Part shown: piece after piece, positions 8,216 through 17,353 of the stretch
Layout of the letters: each line of letters starts with the position of its first letter
Position numbering within the stretch: position 1 is the first letter of the stretch
NCBI GenBank assembly: GCA_002499405.1
Contig: DALH01000012.1
Location: 1 to 52,844 of the forward strand
Direction: 5' to 3'
DNA length: 52,844 nucleotides
Origin: Candidatus Micrarchaeota archaeon UBA95
GTDB taxonomy: Archaea > Micrarchaeota > Micrarchaeia > Norongarragalinales > Norongarragalinaceae
Made by a program: the position numbers and the translations under genes
The notes under the pieces: generated by a model
The model's input: the letters and a program-made list of their open reading frames with translations, nothing else
Told to the model about the DNA's origin: nothing
Databases searched by the model: none

Positions 8216-9330
8216 TGCTCAACCCGTTTTACTCGCCTTACCTCGGCGGAACCGAAAAGCATTTGGTTGAAGTTTGCAGGCGGCTCGCAAAAAAACACGA
8301 CGTCACGGTTTTGACGGCGCGCCTCCCGAACACGAAGGAGAAGGAAACAATTGACGGTGTGCGCGTGGTGCGCAGCCAAGCGTGGATTTTGAAGCAGTTG
8401 CCCAAGCCGCTGCCCCCACCCATTCCGATTACGCCGCTCGGCATGGTTGACTTGAAGCGGGAAGCCGCCAAAGCCGATTTGGTGCACATCCACAACCGTT
8501 TTTGTTATGGGGCCGCTGAAACGTGGATGATTAAAAGCGTCCTGGAAAAAAAGCTGGGTCTCACCCTGCACAACGCGCGCACAATTGGCGTGGACGAGAA
8601 AACCGATGCGTTGGGGCAGTTTTACGACGACTTCATCGGAAAAGGCGTCATGAAGGAAGCGGATTGCATTGCCGGGGTGAGCCGCGCCACCATTGAGTCA
8701 ACGGTGCCAAAAAAGTGGTGGGGCAAGTGCTCCGTGATTTACAACGGGACCGACGTCAAGCTCTTCAACCCGCGCGTCAAGCCCGAAGGAATTGAAGGGG
8801 AGTTGGGGCTGGAAAAAGGATTCGTGTTGACGAACTGCCGCCTCGTCCCCCAGAAAGGCGTGAAATATCTGGTTGAAGCCATGAAAGGCGTTGACGCCCA
8901 GCTCGTGGTCTTCGGCAGGGGGCCGCTCAAGGATGAGTTGGCAAAGCAGGCGAAAAAAACGGGCGTGAACGCCGCCTTCGTCTCGCAGCGGCTCACTGAC
9001 GAACAACTGGCGCGCCTCTACTCGGCGTGCTCCGTGTTCGTTTTGCCGTCCGCGTGGGAGCCGTTCGGAATGGTTTTGACCGAGGCGATGTCGTGCGGCA
9101 AACCCGTCGTGGGAACCGACGCGGGAGGCATACCCGAAGTAATCGGGGACGCAGGAATCGTCGTACCCAAGGCGAACCCCAAGAAACTTCGCGAGGCAAT
9201 AAACCGCGTGCTGAACAACTCCAAGCTCAGCCGCCGCTTAGGCCGCGAGGGAAGGAAGCGCGTGCTCTCAAATTTCACGTGGGACCGCACTGCAAAGGCA
9301 TACGAAAAAATGTACGGGGGATTGAGATGA
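8203..9330 (+). CDS. GT4-family glycosyltransferase
   Basis: A 375-aa GT-B fold glycosyltransferase. The ATG at 8203 gives the classic N-terminus LLMLNPFYSPYLGGTEKH with the glycine-rich acceptor loop. The C-terminal donor domain carries E286-P-F-G-M-V-L-T-E294 (the E-x7-E motif) and GTDAGGIPEVI. It would transfer a sugar from a nucleotide-sugar to a lipid, glycan or protein in a retaining reaction; donor and acceptor cannot be told. It overlaps the regulator gene by 13 nt and the next ATG by 4 nt. The cupin PGI two genes downstream and the sugar-nucleotide genes at 11.8-14.5 kb make a surface-glycan role reasonable. Confidence 0.88.
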   Translation: MRLLMLNPFYSPYLGGTEKHLVEVCRRLAKKHDVTVLTARLPNTKEKETIDGVRVVRSQAWILKQLPKPLPPPIPITPLGMVDLKREAAKADLVHIHNRFCYGAAETWMIKSVLEKKLGLTLHNARTIGVDEKTDALGQFYDDFIGKGVMKEADCIAGVSRATIESTVPKKWWGKCSVIYNGTDVKLFNPRVKPEGIEGELGLEKGFVLTNCRLVPQKGVKYLVEAMKGVDAQLVVFGRGPLKDELAKQAKKTGVNAAFVSQRLTDEQLARLYSACSVFVLPSAWEPFGMVLTEAMSCGKPVVGTDAGGIPEVIGDAGIVVPKANPKKLREAINRVLNNSKLSRRLGREGRKRVLSNFTWDRTAKAYEKMYGGLR

Positions 9331-9788
9331 AAAAAAGGCCTGGTTTCGACGAATACTTCATGGAATTCGCGCGCGTTGCCGCCAAGCGTTCCACGTGCCT
9401 GCGCAGGCAAGTTGGCGCCGTGCTGGTCCTGGACAAGCACCTGCTTTCAACTGGTTACAACGGCGCGCCAGCAGGGCTGAAGGACTGCCTTGAAATCGGG
9501 TCGTGCCTGCGCGACGAGTTGGGCGTTCCCTCAGGCGAGCGCCACGAGTTGTGCCGCGCCGTGCACGCCGAACAGAACGCGGTCATCCAGTGCGCGCTGC
9601 ACGGGGTGAGCACGAAGGATGCAACGCTTTACACCACGTCGAGTCCGTGCATCACTTGCGCGAAAATACTCGTCAACGCGGGCGTGAAGCGAATTGTTTA
9701 CTGCGACGCGTACCCAAACAAGGAGGCGTTTGAAATAATGGGGGAAGCCGGGTTGAAGGTTGAATTGTTCGGTGAAAAAAATGATTGA
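9327..9788 (+). CDS. dCMP deaminase-family zinc enzyme
   Basis: A 153-aa cytidine/deoxycytidylate deaminase-family enzyme. Zinc-site residues are visible: His80-Ala-Glu82 and Cys108-x-x-Cys111 (SPCITC). The N-terminal RSTCLRRQVGAVLV and TGYNGAPAG are typical of dCMP deaminase (ComEB-like), giving dUMP for dTMP synthesis. The start ATG (9327) overlaps the glycosyltransferase stop; the longer ORF upstream is a shadow. It lies inside a sugar-related operon and may simply be co-transcribed. Confidence 0.88.
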   Translation: MKKRPGFDEYFMEFARVAAKRSTCLRRQVGAVLVLDKHLLSTGYNGAPAGLKDCLEIGSCLRDELGVPSGERHELCRAVHAEQNAVIQCALHGVSTKDATLYTTSSPCITCAKILVNAGVKRIVYCDAYPNKEAFEIMGEAGLKVELFGEKND

Positions 9789-10488
9789 GTCGTGCCTGGA
9801 ACTGGAGTGGAACCGCGAACGCGAGGTTTTGTCGGCGCTAGGAAGGGAGTTGGAGCCGGACGTGCGCTGGCTTAAGCAGGTGCGAGACTTCGTGCAGCAC
9901 GAGGTTAAGGGAATCAATTTCACTCCGCAGTATTACATGCACCGCGGAGTTAAGCGCGAAGGCGACGAGTGGAGAGAACTGCGTTACGACGTGACCGTGC
10001 TCCCGCCGCGGCACCTCGGCGACGAATACAACAAGACTGTCGGCCACTATCATCCCGCCGCGGCGTGCGGCAGGAGTTACCCCGAGGTTTACGAAGTGCT
10101 TGCCGGGGAAGCCCATTACCTCCTCCAGAAAAAGGATTTGACGCGTTTCGTCGTAGTCAAGGCGCGGAGGGGAGACAAGGTGGTCGTTCCCCCGGATTAC
10201 GGGCACGTCACCGTCAACCCGAGAAACGAGGCGCTGGTGATGAGCAACGTCACGGAGGCCTCCTTCAAGAGCGAGTACGGGAATTACGAGGCGAAAAAGG
10301 GCGCGGCTTACTACGAGTTTTGCAACGGCTTCAAGAAAAACCCGCTTTACGGCGGGGTTCCCGAACCCGAGGTAATGGAGGCGGCCGCCTTGGACGAATT
10401 GAAGGGAAAGGAATTATACTTGTTGGGCTTGGAAAAGGGGGCGCTGCGGTTCCTCCTGGACCCCGCGGAATACGAGGAAAGAATTTAA
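9781..10488 (+). CDS. Cupin-type glucose-6-phosphate isomerase
   Basis: A 235-aa archaeal cPGI, which interconverts glucose-6-phosphate and fructose-6-phosphate. The cupin motifs hold the metal ligands: GHYHP (His89, His91), YPEVYEVLAGEAHYLLQ (Glu102) and PPDYGHVTVNP (His142). ATG 9781 overlaps the deaminase stop by 8 nt and is preferred to a TTG at 9760. It is the last gene of the overlapping operon. Its product feeds hexose phosphate to the mutase and nucleotidylyltransferase genes 1.3 kb downstream. Confidence 0.9.
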   Translation: MIESCLELEWNREREVLSALGRELEPDVRWLKQVRDFVQHEVKGINFTPQYYMHRGVKREGDEWRELRYDVTVLPPRHLGDEYNKTVGHYHPAAACGRSYPEVYEVLAGEAHYLLQKKDLTRFVVVKARRGDKVVVPPDYGHVTVNPRNEALVMSNVTEASFKSEYGNYEAKKGAAYYEFCNGFKKNPLYGGVPEPEVMEAAALDELKGKELYLLGLEKGALRFLLDPAEYEERI

Positions 10489-10497
10489 ATTAATATA
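10484..10497 (+). promoter_or_regulatory. TATA box of the cysteine-rich surface protein
   Basis: TTTAAATTAATATA overlaps the end of the PGI gene and ends 22 nt before the ATG at 10519, the expected archaeal TATA position for a near-leaderless transcript. Confidence 0.55.
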
Positions 10498-10518
10498 GGC
10501 GGGGCGCGTAAGAATCTC

Positions 10519-11736
10519 ATGATGAAAACCGCGTTTTACGCGTTTTTGTTGTTGTCGCCTCTGGCCGCGCTGGAGGCCTGCGCAACCCTGATTTACGTGG
10601 CCAATAACGGGGAGACCTTGTTCAGCCCAGAGTATGGTTGGAACGTGAACGCGGAAAGCATCCGCTTCAGCACGTTGAATTCCGAGCAAGTGAAGGAGTT
10701 CAACGGCGAGGGAAAAATCTTGTACGCGGTGACCAAGGAAACCAAAAATAACCAGGATTACAGGAAGCTTGAGGGCCGCCTACTTGTCAAGCCTTACGTG
10801 GCCGAACGCGCCATTGATTTCACGCTTCTCCCGGAAAACAAGGTGGAATACGCTTGCGGAGGCGACGAGTGGAGCGTGGAATTCGTGAACGAAACCCTTG
10901 AAACGCCCGCCGCGCAAGTGAGCGGAGAATTCCTGCGCGTGGAATCCCAAAAGAATTACGCTTTCGGGTTCGACGGAATCGATTCGGCATCCCATTTTTA
11001 CGTTAGGTTGGGCGTGGAGGGCGCACCAATTTATTACCCGAGCGGAGGCGTTTACCGCGTTGCCGCGGACAACAACGTCAACTACCTTGGTTGTTGCGAG
11101 CACTCGTGCGTTGACAAGGAGAACGGGTGCAAGGGAACCGTGCTCACCGCGGAAAACAAGTGCGTTGGTATGGATGCATACCGCTACCAGTGCGCCCTGG
11201 ACGCGTGCGTGCCCGTTGTGGAGGACTGCGTTACCTGCGATAACGCGGAGTGCACGGCGTTGCCTGAAGAGGAACCAGGTGGGGAAGCCTGCGTTGACTC
11301 GGACGGCGGGCTGCGCCCCTTTGAAAAGGGCGGCATCGGCGAAAACGAGGACTCCTGTGACGGCTTGGACGTAATTGAATGGTATTGCGAGAACGGCGAA
11401 CCGCAAAACGCGCCCATCCAGTGCGAACACGGCTGTGAAAACGGGGCGTGCAGGGAAGCGCCTCAGTGCATTCAAGGGGATTCCTCGGTTTTGTACGGCG
11501 GCGATGAATTCCTGCCTTACTGCTCGGTGGAAGGCCTCGTGGAATACTCGTGTGAAGGCAGCGAACTGCACAGTTCCGTTACCCCGTGCAACTGCGTTGG
11601 CTCCCAATGCGCTGCAACGGAGGAAAAGGTGGATGGAAACGGGTTCGTGCTGCCGGCGCTCGCAATAATCATCGCGCTCGCGGCCGCATACCTGTGGCTC
11701 AACAAGCCGCCCGCCGGAAAGCACCGCAAAAAGTAA
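10519..11736 (+). CDS. Secreted cysteine-rich surface protein with C-terminal anchor
   Basis: A 405-aa protein with an N-terminal signal peptide (about residues 1-20, LLLSPLAALEAC), a beta-rich first half and a cysteine-rich second half (about residues 190-375; GCCEHSCVDKENGC, DCVTCDNAEC and CEHGCENGAC are repeated small knots). One membrane segment lies near the end (about 375-393), then a basic tail GKHRKK. This is the layout of a cell-surface protein anchored by its C-terminus. ATGATG offers two starts. The own TATA box suggests independent transcription. No enzymatic domain recognised. Similar Cys-knot blocks occur in the surface proteins at 34-40 kb and 50-52 kb. Confidence 0.72.
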   Translation: MMKTAFYAFLLLSPLAALEACATLIYVANNGETLFSPEYGWNVNAESIRFSTLNSEQVKEFNGEGKILYAVTKETKNNQDYRKLEGRLLVKPYVAERAIDFTLLPENKVEYACGGDEWSVEFVNETLETPAAQVSGEFLRVESQKNYAFGFDGIDSASHFYVRLGVEGAPIYYPSGGVYRVAADNNVNYLGCCEHSCVDKENGCKGTVLTAENKCVGMDAYRYQCALDACVPVVEDCVTCDNAECTALPEEEPGGEACVDSDGGLRPFEKGGIGENEDSCDGLDVIEWYCENGEPQNAPIQCEHGCENGACREAPQCIQGDSSVLYGGDEFLPYCSVEGLVEYSCEGSELHSSVTPCNCVGSQCAATEEKVDGNGFVLPALAIIIALAAAYLWLNKPPAGKHRKK

Positions 11737-11802
11737 TAAATGACCGTTCCTCCAATTCTTTCCTGTCTCTCTCGAGTGCTTCAGCAGGTGGCATGAAACA
11801 AA

Positions 11803-13134
11803 ATGAATAAATTATTCGGAACGTCGGGCATCCGAGGCATTTACGGCAGCGAAATAAGCGGCGAGCTCGTCCAGGGAATGGCCAAATCGTTCGCCCACTA
11901 CCTTGGGGAAGGAAAAAAGGTCTGCGTTGGAAGGGACACGCGCCGCAGCGGACCCGACCTGGAGCAAAAACTAGTTGAAGGCCTCACGGAAAACGGGTTG
12001 AACGTCGTGAAACTCGGCGTAATCTCGACGCCCGGCGTGTACTTCCTGACGCGCGAACTCGGGTTCGACGCCGGCGTAATGATTACCGCGAGCCACAACC
12101 CCCCCGAATACAACGGCCTCAAATTCTGCGACTCCCAAGGAATGAGCGTTGACCAGCAAAGGATTGAAGAAGGATACTTCAACCCCCCCGAATTCGCGGC
12201 GACCGCCAAGGGCGGCGTTGAAGAATTGGATGGTGCAAACGAATTTTTTTCGCGGCTCGCAAAAATCTGTCCCCCGCCCCTCAAAAAACTGAAACTCGTC
12301 GTGGACTGCGCGTGCGGGCCCGACTCAACGCATTTGCCGGACTTCCTGCGTTCGCAGGGGCACGAAGTGCTCGAAAGGAACTGCGTTGCCGACGTTGAAA
12401 AATGCGACCGTCCCCTGGAGCCGAAGCCGGACACCCTGCAAAAAACAATTGAATTCCTAAGGCAGAACCGCGCCGACGCCGGCCTGTGCTTCGACGGCGA
12501 CAACGACCGCATCGTGTTCCTGGACCGCAACGGCTTCCTCGGCCTGCAGGAAGCCAACGCCGCAATCGCCTCAATCGTCATAGGCAAATCCAAAAGCAGG
12601 GAAGTCGTGGGCTCGGTTGAAACCGGCCGATTCGTTGAAGAAGCCGTGAAGCGCGCCGGCGGTTCCCTGCACCGCACCATCGTGGGCGACGCGTTCATCG
12701 CGCGCACCGTGAAGGAACGCGGCGCGGCGCTCGGCCTGGAGGAATGCGGGCACTACATGATTCCGCGCATCGGCTACTTTTCCTCAACCATTTACCCGGC
12801 CACGCTCCTGCTCGCAAAGCGCGACGTCAACGAAATCCGCCGGGACTTCTCCTCCATCCCGAAAACTTTTTTCGCAAAGGAACGCATCAACTGCCCAAAC
12901 GAAAAAAAGGCGGCGGTGATGAATGCGGCGGCCGAAAAAATGAAGGCGATGCGCGGCGGCGAAATCACGGACATTGACGGCGTGCGCGTGGACTGGGAGG
13001 ACTCGTGGCTGCTCGTGCGGCCGAGCGGCACCGAACCCTACATGAAGGTGAGCGGCGAAGCCCTCGCGCAGGAACGGCTGGACGAATTGATTGGCCTTGG
13101 AAAAGGGCTCGTAAAGGAGGCGATGAAAAAATGA
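11803..13134 (+). CDS. Phosphohexomutase (phosphoglucosamine/phosphomannomutase family)
   Basis: A 443-aa alpha-D-phosphohexomutase. The phosphoserine site is TASHNPPEYNG (Ser97). The metal loop is DGDNDR (Asp231, Asp233, Asp235), and the phosphate-binding loop is RPSGTEP (residues 406-412). It would convert glucosamine-6-phosphate or another hexose-6-phosphate into the 1-phosphate. It overlaps the GlmU-like gene by ATGA, so the mutase product goes straight to nucleotide-sugar synthesis. This suggests the GlcNAc route (GlmM-like), although archaeal members often accept several sugars. Confidence 0.9.
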   Translation: MNKLFGTSGIRGIYGSEISGELVQGMAKSFAHYLGEGKKVCVGRDTRRSGPDLEQKLVEGLTENGLNVVKLGVISTPGVYFLTRELGFDAGVMITASHNPPEYNGLKFCDSQGMSVDQQRIEEGYFNPPEFAATAKGGVEELDGANEFFSRLAKICPPPLKKLKLVVDCACGPDSTHLPDFLRSQGHEVLERNCVADVEKCDRPLEPKPDTLQKTIEFLRQNRADAGLCFDGDNDRIVFLDRNGFLGLQEANAAIASIVIGKSKSREVVGSVETGRFVEEAVKRAGGSLHRTIVGDAFIARTVKERGAALGLEECGHYMIPRIGYFSSTIYPATLLLAKRDVNEIRRDFSSIPKTFFAKERINCPNEKKAAVMNAAAEKMKAMRGGEITDIDGVRVDWEDSWLLVRPSGTEPYMKVSGEALAQERLDELIGLGKGLVKEAMKK

Positions 13135-14468
13135 AGGCAGTCATCCTTGCGGCGGGAACCGGCAAACGCGTTTACCCGCTCGCCGTGAACAAGCCCAAAC
13201 CCATGTTCAAGCTGCTAGGCAAGCCCTTGATGGAGTATGTGGTGCAGGAACTCGCGGAAGCCGGAATAAACGAAATCATTTGCGTGGTCGGCCACAACTC
13301 GCAGCAAATCAAGGACTACTTCGGCTCGCAATCGCACGGCGCGAAAATCGCTTACGCAACGCAGGAGGAAGCGCGCGGCATGGCCGACGCGCTGCTGTGC
13401 GCGGAAAAACTCGTGAACAACTCCAAGTTCCTCGTGGTGAACGCGGACGACGTGTTCGAACCAGGCCTCGCCAAGAAAATGCTTGAAAAAGCGGACGAGT
13501 GCGACGTGGTCTTCGCCTCCCAACCCGTTGAGGAAACCTGGAAGTTCGGCATCCTGGACCTGGAAGGCGACCGCGTCAAAAAAATAGTTGAAAAGCCGGA
13601 CAAGGGGAAGGAGCCGTCCAACAACGCCGTAATCGGGTTGTACGCCTTGCACCCGGACGTGTTTGACTACATCCGCAAGACGCCCGCGTCCGACGCGCAA
13701 TACGAGGAAGCAATGCAAAAAATGATTTTGGACGGGAGAAAAGTGCGCGCCCTGTTTTACGAGGGCTTCTTCGGCTCCTACAAGCTGCCGTGGGACTTGC
13801 TGCGCTTGAACGACTACTTCCTGGAAAGCCAGGACTCCTTCATTGCTAAAAGCGCGCGCGTATCCGAGCGCGCAGTTGTCAAGGGGGAAAACGTTTTCAT
13901 AGGCGAAAACGCGCGAATCTTCGAGCACGCCGTGGTTGAGGGACCCTGCTTCATCGGGAACAACGCGATAATCGGGAACAACTGTTTGATTCGCGGCCGC
14001 ACCTCCATTGGCGCGGGCTCTGTCATGGGTTACTCCACGGAGGTGAAGCACTCCGTGATAGGCGAGAACTGCTGGACGCATTCCTCGTACGTGGGCGACT
14101 CCATCGTGGGCGACAACTGCTCGCTTGGCGCGGGCACCATCACCGCGAATTATCGTTTCGACGAGGAAAACATTTGCGTTGACGTGCTCGGCAAGGGCCG
14201 CATGGACTCCGGCACGAACAAGCTGGGCGCCATAATCGCGGACAACTGCAAGACGGGCAGCAACGCCACCCTCATGCCGGGCGTGAAAATCGGGCCGCAC
14301 TCAATCGTGGGCGGAGGCGTCCTGCTTTACGCCGACCTGGAACCCAACAAAATCGCATTCCAGAGCAAGCAAGTCCTCGAAATCAAGGACAACAAAATCG
14401 CGTTGCAACCAGAGAAAGCGAGGAAACTCAAGGAAAACCTGGACAAGTACGCACGCATAAAGGCATAA
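13131..14468 (+). CDS. Bifunctional sugar-1-phosphate nucleotidylyltransferase/acyltransferase
   Basis: A 445-aa GlmU-like enzyme. The N-terminal Rossmann-like nucleotidyltransferase domain starts at LAAGTGKRVYPL (about residues 7-18) and has the metal site NADD (about residue 103). The C-terminal half (about 240-415) is a left-handed beta-helix of hexapeptide repeats such as VFIGENARI, SIVGDNCSLG and AIIADNCKTG, ending in a basic helical tail. It would acetylate GlcN-1-P and make UDP-GlcNAc, as described for the archaeal ST0452-type enzymes. The ATG at 13131 overlaps the mutase stop; the longer upstream ORF is a shadow. Confidence 0.9.
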   Translation: MKAVILAAGTGKRVYPLAVNKPKPMFKLLGKPLMEYVVQELAEAGINEIICVVGHNSQQIKDYFGSQSHGAKIAYATQEEARGMADALLCAEKLVNNSKFLVVNADDVFEPGLAKKMLEKADECDVVFASQPVEETWKFGILDLEGDRVKKIVEKPDKGKEPSNNAVIGLYALHPDVFDYIRKTPASDAQYEEAMQKMILDGRKVRALFYEGFFGSYKLPWDLLRLNDYFLESQDSFIAKSARVSERAVVKGENVFIGENARIFEHAVVEGPCFIGNNAIIGNNCLIRGRTSIGAGSVMGYSTEVKHSVIGENCWTHSSYVGDSIVGDNCSLGAGTITANYRFDEENICVDVLGKGRMDSGTNKLGAIIADNCKTGSNATLMPGVKIGPHSIVGGGVLLYADLEPNKIAFQSKQVLEIKDNKIALQPEKARKLKENLDKYARIKA

Positions 14469-14495
14469 GAAGGAGTGGGGGGCAAGAATCATTTA

Positions 14496-14999
14496 ATGCG
14501 GAAACAACCGGAACCCGAACAACTGAAATTCGACCTTGACGCGGGGCAAAGGAAAAAACGCGCGAGGGCATTGGAGGAAGACCGCGAAGACCGCGCCTCC
14601 CTCTACCGCGGGCCCAGCTACGAAGAGGTCAAGCTAATGAAAATCATTGACGACTTCAAGTTGCGTCTCAAGGTAAACGCGGCTTGGACGCACAAATACG
14701 TTGAGCCAATCATTAAGGCGATACACAAAGAAGCCAGCGTAACGAAAATGCCGGATTATGCCTTTGACGGCGTTGAAAAATTCATCAAGTCAATCGCTTA
14801 TCAAAAGGGGGGCAATGAACGCGACTATGTTGAAGAAATACTACGGAGGCATAAGAGTGACCGCTTTGAAATTTTAACGGCTCACTCGCCCCTTTACAGG
14901 CACGCATACAACCTATTCAAGCTGAAGGGAATGGTTGAGGGATTGCACGACCGCAAGCAAGAATACTTCAAAGCCGAATACGGGAACCAAAGCGCTTAA
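14496..14999 (+). CDS. Uncharacterised charged helical protein
   Basis: A protein of about 167 aa, rich in Lys/Glu and predicted mostly helical, starting MRKQPEPEQLKFD. A GTG at 14475 in the same frame would add seven residues but sits directly on the purine-rich AAGAAGGAG, which is better read as the ribosome-binding site. It follows the GlmU-like gene by 27 nt and may be in the same transcript. No signal peptide, membrane segment or known motif is seen, so it is probably cytoplasmic. Function unknown. Confidence 0.6.
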   Translation: MRKQPEPEQLKFDLDAGQRKKRARALEEDREDRASLYRGPSYEEVKLMKIIDDFKLRLKVNAAWTHKYVEPIIKAIHKEASVTKMPDYAFDGVEKFIKSIAYQKGGNERDYVEEILRRHKSDRFEILTAHSPLYRHAYNLFKLKGMVEGLHDRKQEYFKAEYGNQSA

Positions 15000-15057
15000 A
15001 ACAAGTTGAAAACAAATAATTTGACTATCAAACTCGGATTACTGGGTTGAATGAATC

Positions 15058-15705
15058 ATGGCGGCCAGCAAGAAATTATTGTACGCGTTCGGGTTCCTCA
15101 TCATCGCGAGCTTCCTGTTCGGAATGCTGTGGCCCATAATGATTACGGACAGCGCGTCGCCTTCCCCCACCCCTCAACAAAGCCAGGACTTCGAGGGGCA
15201 GGGCCAGACAACCGCGAAAATCGCTTCTTTTTCCAGCGATTACCTGGTTGAATGCAACGCAACCAACGCGAAAACGTTGTTGGAAGGCGTTGAAGGGGTT
15301 GGCTTGACTTTCACGGTGGCATCCGGCTTGTACTCGGTTACCGGGCAAAACGCTTCAAGCCGCGCCATTTACGAGGCGTTGGCGGATTACTGCGAGCCCT
15401 GGATTTACCGCAACGCAAAACTGGAATACGCTTCGTCGCTTGAACTCGACGCCAACACCACGCTCCCCGCATACGTGCTCAACCAGTTGCCGGCTTACGT
15501 CGGCGGATTCCACGAGGAAGGCGACGAAATCAAGGTGAACGTATTGATTCAAGTCACCGACGGCCAAGTCGTGAACGCGCAAGTGTTTGAAATGCCGGAA
15601 ACCGTGCCGTTGCCCGAACCCGGGCCGTTCAACGCAACCGACGCGTTCAATGAAACCAATCAAACCGGAGAAGACGAATCCAACAACGGAAGTGAAGAAC
15701 AATGA
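15058..15705 (+). CDS. N-terminally anchored extracellular protein of unknown function
   Basis: A 215-aa protein with one membrane segment (about residues 8-29), a Pro/Ser/Gln stalk and an alpha/beta domain. The C-terminus is acidic, with several N-x-S/T sites (NATDAFNETNQT), possible N-glycosylation sites if exported. Its stop overlaps the FKBP ATG (ATGA), so the two are co-translated. The fold between residues 60 and 180 is not recognised. Upstream CAAATAATTTG near 15013 may be its TATA region. Confidence 0.65.
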   Translation: MAASKKLLYAFGFLIIASFLFGMLWPIMITDSASPSPTPQQSQDFEGQGQTTAKIASFSSDYLVECNATNAKTLLEGVEGVGLTFTVASGLYSVTGQNASSRAIYEALADYCEPWIYRNAKLEYASSLELDANTTLPAYVLNQLPAYVGGFHEEGDEIKVNVLIQVTDGQVVNAQVFEMPETVPLPEPGPFNATDAFNETNQTGEDESNNGSEEQ

Positions 15706-16376
15706 ATGAAGGCGATTTCGCGAAAATTGATTACGTTGGCCGCGTGAAAGGCGGCAAGGTTTTTGATGCGACGAGCGAGGAAACCGCGAAAAAGGAGGGA
15801 GTCTACAACGAACGCGGCAAGTACGGCTCCGTACTCGTTCCCGTCGGCAAGGGCGTCGTGTTAAAGGGCTTGGACGAAGAATTGTTGAAGGCGAACAAGG
15901 GCGACGAAAAAAAGGTTTCATTCGGCCCCGACAAAGCGTTCGGAAGGCGCAACCCCGAACTCGTCAAACTCGTTCCAATGAAGCCCTTCAAGGAACAAGG
16001 AATTCAGCCCGTGCCCGGAATGCCCATCCAACTCGACGGCATGCAGGCGCGCGTGCAAAGCGTTTCCGGTGGCCGCGTGCGCGTGGACTTCAACCACGAA
16101 CTCGCGGGCAAGGAAGTTGAATACGATTACAAGGTTCTGGAGGTTTACTCCAAGCCCGAGGAAAAAGCCGCGGCCCTAGGAAAGGACTTGCTCCCGGAAG
16201 CAAGCGTGGAATACTCGGAAAAGCAAATCAAGGTCAAGGTGCCTGGCGAACCCAACAAGGCGACCGCGGACTACGTGGTGCGCAAAAACCAGTTGATTGC
16301 CCAACTCCTGGAATTCGTGGGCGCCAGGAAAGTAGTCGTTGAAGAGGAGTGGGCCAAACCCAATTCAACGCATTAA
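15702..16376 (+). CDS. FKBP-type peptidyl-prolyl isomerase (SlyD-like)
   Basis: A 224-aa FKBP. The N-terminus NEGDFAKIDYVGRVKGGKVFD and the GxxVLKGLDEELL segment are typical FKBP strands and helix. VPMKPFKEQG to HELAGKEVEYDYKVLEV spans the IF (insert-in-flap) chaperone domain found in archaeal long FKBPs and bacterial SlyD. A C-terminal extension of about 65 residues follows, as in archaeal FKBP26-like proteins. It accelerates prolyl isomerisation and helps folding in the cytoplasm. It ends by overlapping, tail to tail, the flippase-like gene (16365-16376). Confidence 0.88.
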   Translation: MNEGDFAKIDYVGRVKGGKVFDATSEETAKKEGVYNERGKYGSVLVPVGKGVVLKGLDEELLKANKGDEKKVSFGPDKAFGRRNPELVKLVPMKPFKEQGIQPVPGMPIQLDGMQARVQSVSGGRVRVDFNHELAGKEVEYDYKVLEVYSKPEEKAAALGKDLLPEASVEYSEKQIKVKVPGEPNKATADYVVRKNQLIAQLLEFVGARKVVVEEEWAKPNSTH

Positions 16377-17282
16377 AGACTTCAAGCCTGCGAGGTTGCA
16401 CGCCGCCTCAACCAGGCGAACCAAAACCATTAACGCTGCCGCGAACGCCAAATCCAACCCAAGCGCAGTTGAAAAGAAGAGCGCGCCCGCGCCCTCCTGC
16501 AAGCCCAAGCCGGCAACGCTGAACGGCACGAACGACAACGCCGTCAACACCGAGTTGAACGCCGCAAACAAAACCAATTCGTTTAATGCAAGGGGGTGAC
16601 CGAGCGCGGCGGCGAGGCACATCCACTCCAAGCCGCGCAAGAACGCGCCCACAAAACTCACGCCAACGTTCAAGTAAACGAGGCGGGCGGGAATGCGCTT
16701 GGAGAAAACGTCTTCGTAAAAGAACGACAATTTTCCGCCGAACCAGGGAACGCGCGGCAACAAGTTGGACAGGGCGGCCCTCTTTGCGGCGAGCGACCAC
16801 AACGCGAAAACCGAGCCCGCCAAAAGGAACGCGGACGCGAACGCCAGGGACTCAATTGATTCAAAGAGCAGGTAAACGCTTACCGCCGCGAAAACCCCGC
16901 GCGTGAAGAAATCCGCGGCCAGGGAAACCCCGAAAACACGCGCGCCCTGTTGCGCCTTCAATCCCCACTCCCGCGCCTTGACCACGAAGAACGCGTAGCC
17001 CGAGCGCCCCGGCGTGTAATCGCTAAACAGCATTCCCGCCAAGTGCGCCCAGAAAACCCTTGAAAGGGAGGCGGGCGCACCCACGGAAGCACTCAACCAC
17101 TTCAAGCGGAACGCCGTGGTCAACTGCAACGCGTAATAAAGCGTTATTGCGGGCAAAATCCATTCAAGGCGCGCGCCCGCGAGAACCGAGGCAATTGACG
17201 CGAAATCAAGCGAGGAAAAAAACAAGTAGACGAGCACGACGGCCAGGGCGGCGTTCAACGCGAGTGCGAAGCGTTTGTTCAC
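16365..17282 (-). CDS. UPF0104/LPG-synthase-TM-like integral membrane protein
   Basis: A 305-aa protein with about eight membrane segments. It shows family features of the UPF0104/YbhN/AglD group: the N-terminal FFSSLDFASIASVLAGARL, FSDYTPGRSGYAFFVV in the first third, and FVPFSVAGLGLQEGAGALFF near the C-terminus. Members serve as lipid-linked sugar or lipid handling proteins (some fused to glycosyltransferases); the exact role here is unknown. The start is GTG at 17282, supported by TTTATTATTTTCC on the minus strand (about 17300-17313) at TATA distance. Confidence 0.8.
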   Translation of the reverse strand: MNKRFALALNAALAVVLVYLFFSSLDFASIASVLAGARLEWILPAITLYYALQLTTAFRLKWLSASVGAPASLSRVFWAHLAGMLFSDYTPGRSGYAFFVVKAREWGLKAQQGARVFGVSLAADFFTRGVFAAVSVYLLFESIESLAFASAFLLAGSVFALWSLAAKRAALSNLLPRVPWFGGKLSFFYEDVFSKRIPARLVYLNVGVSFVGAFLRGLEWMCLAAALGHPLALNELVLFAAFNSVLTALSFVPFSVAGLGLQEGAGALFFSTALGLDLAFAAALMVLVRLVEAACNLAGLKSLMR

Positions 17283-17353
17283 GTCAATAGGTTGGTTTGG
17301 GAAAATAATAAACGTAAGCGTAGCCGCCTAAGTAATCAAACCCCTAATGAGAA

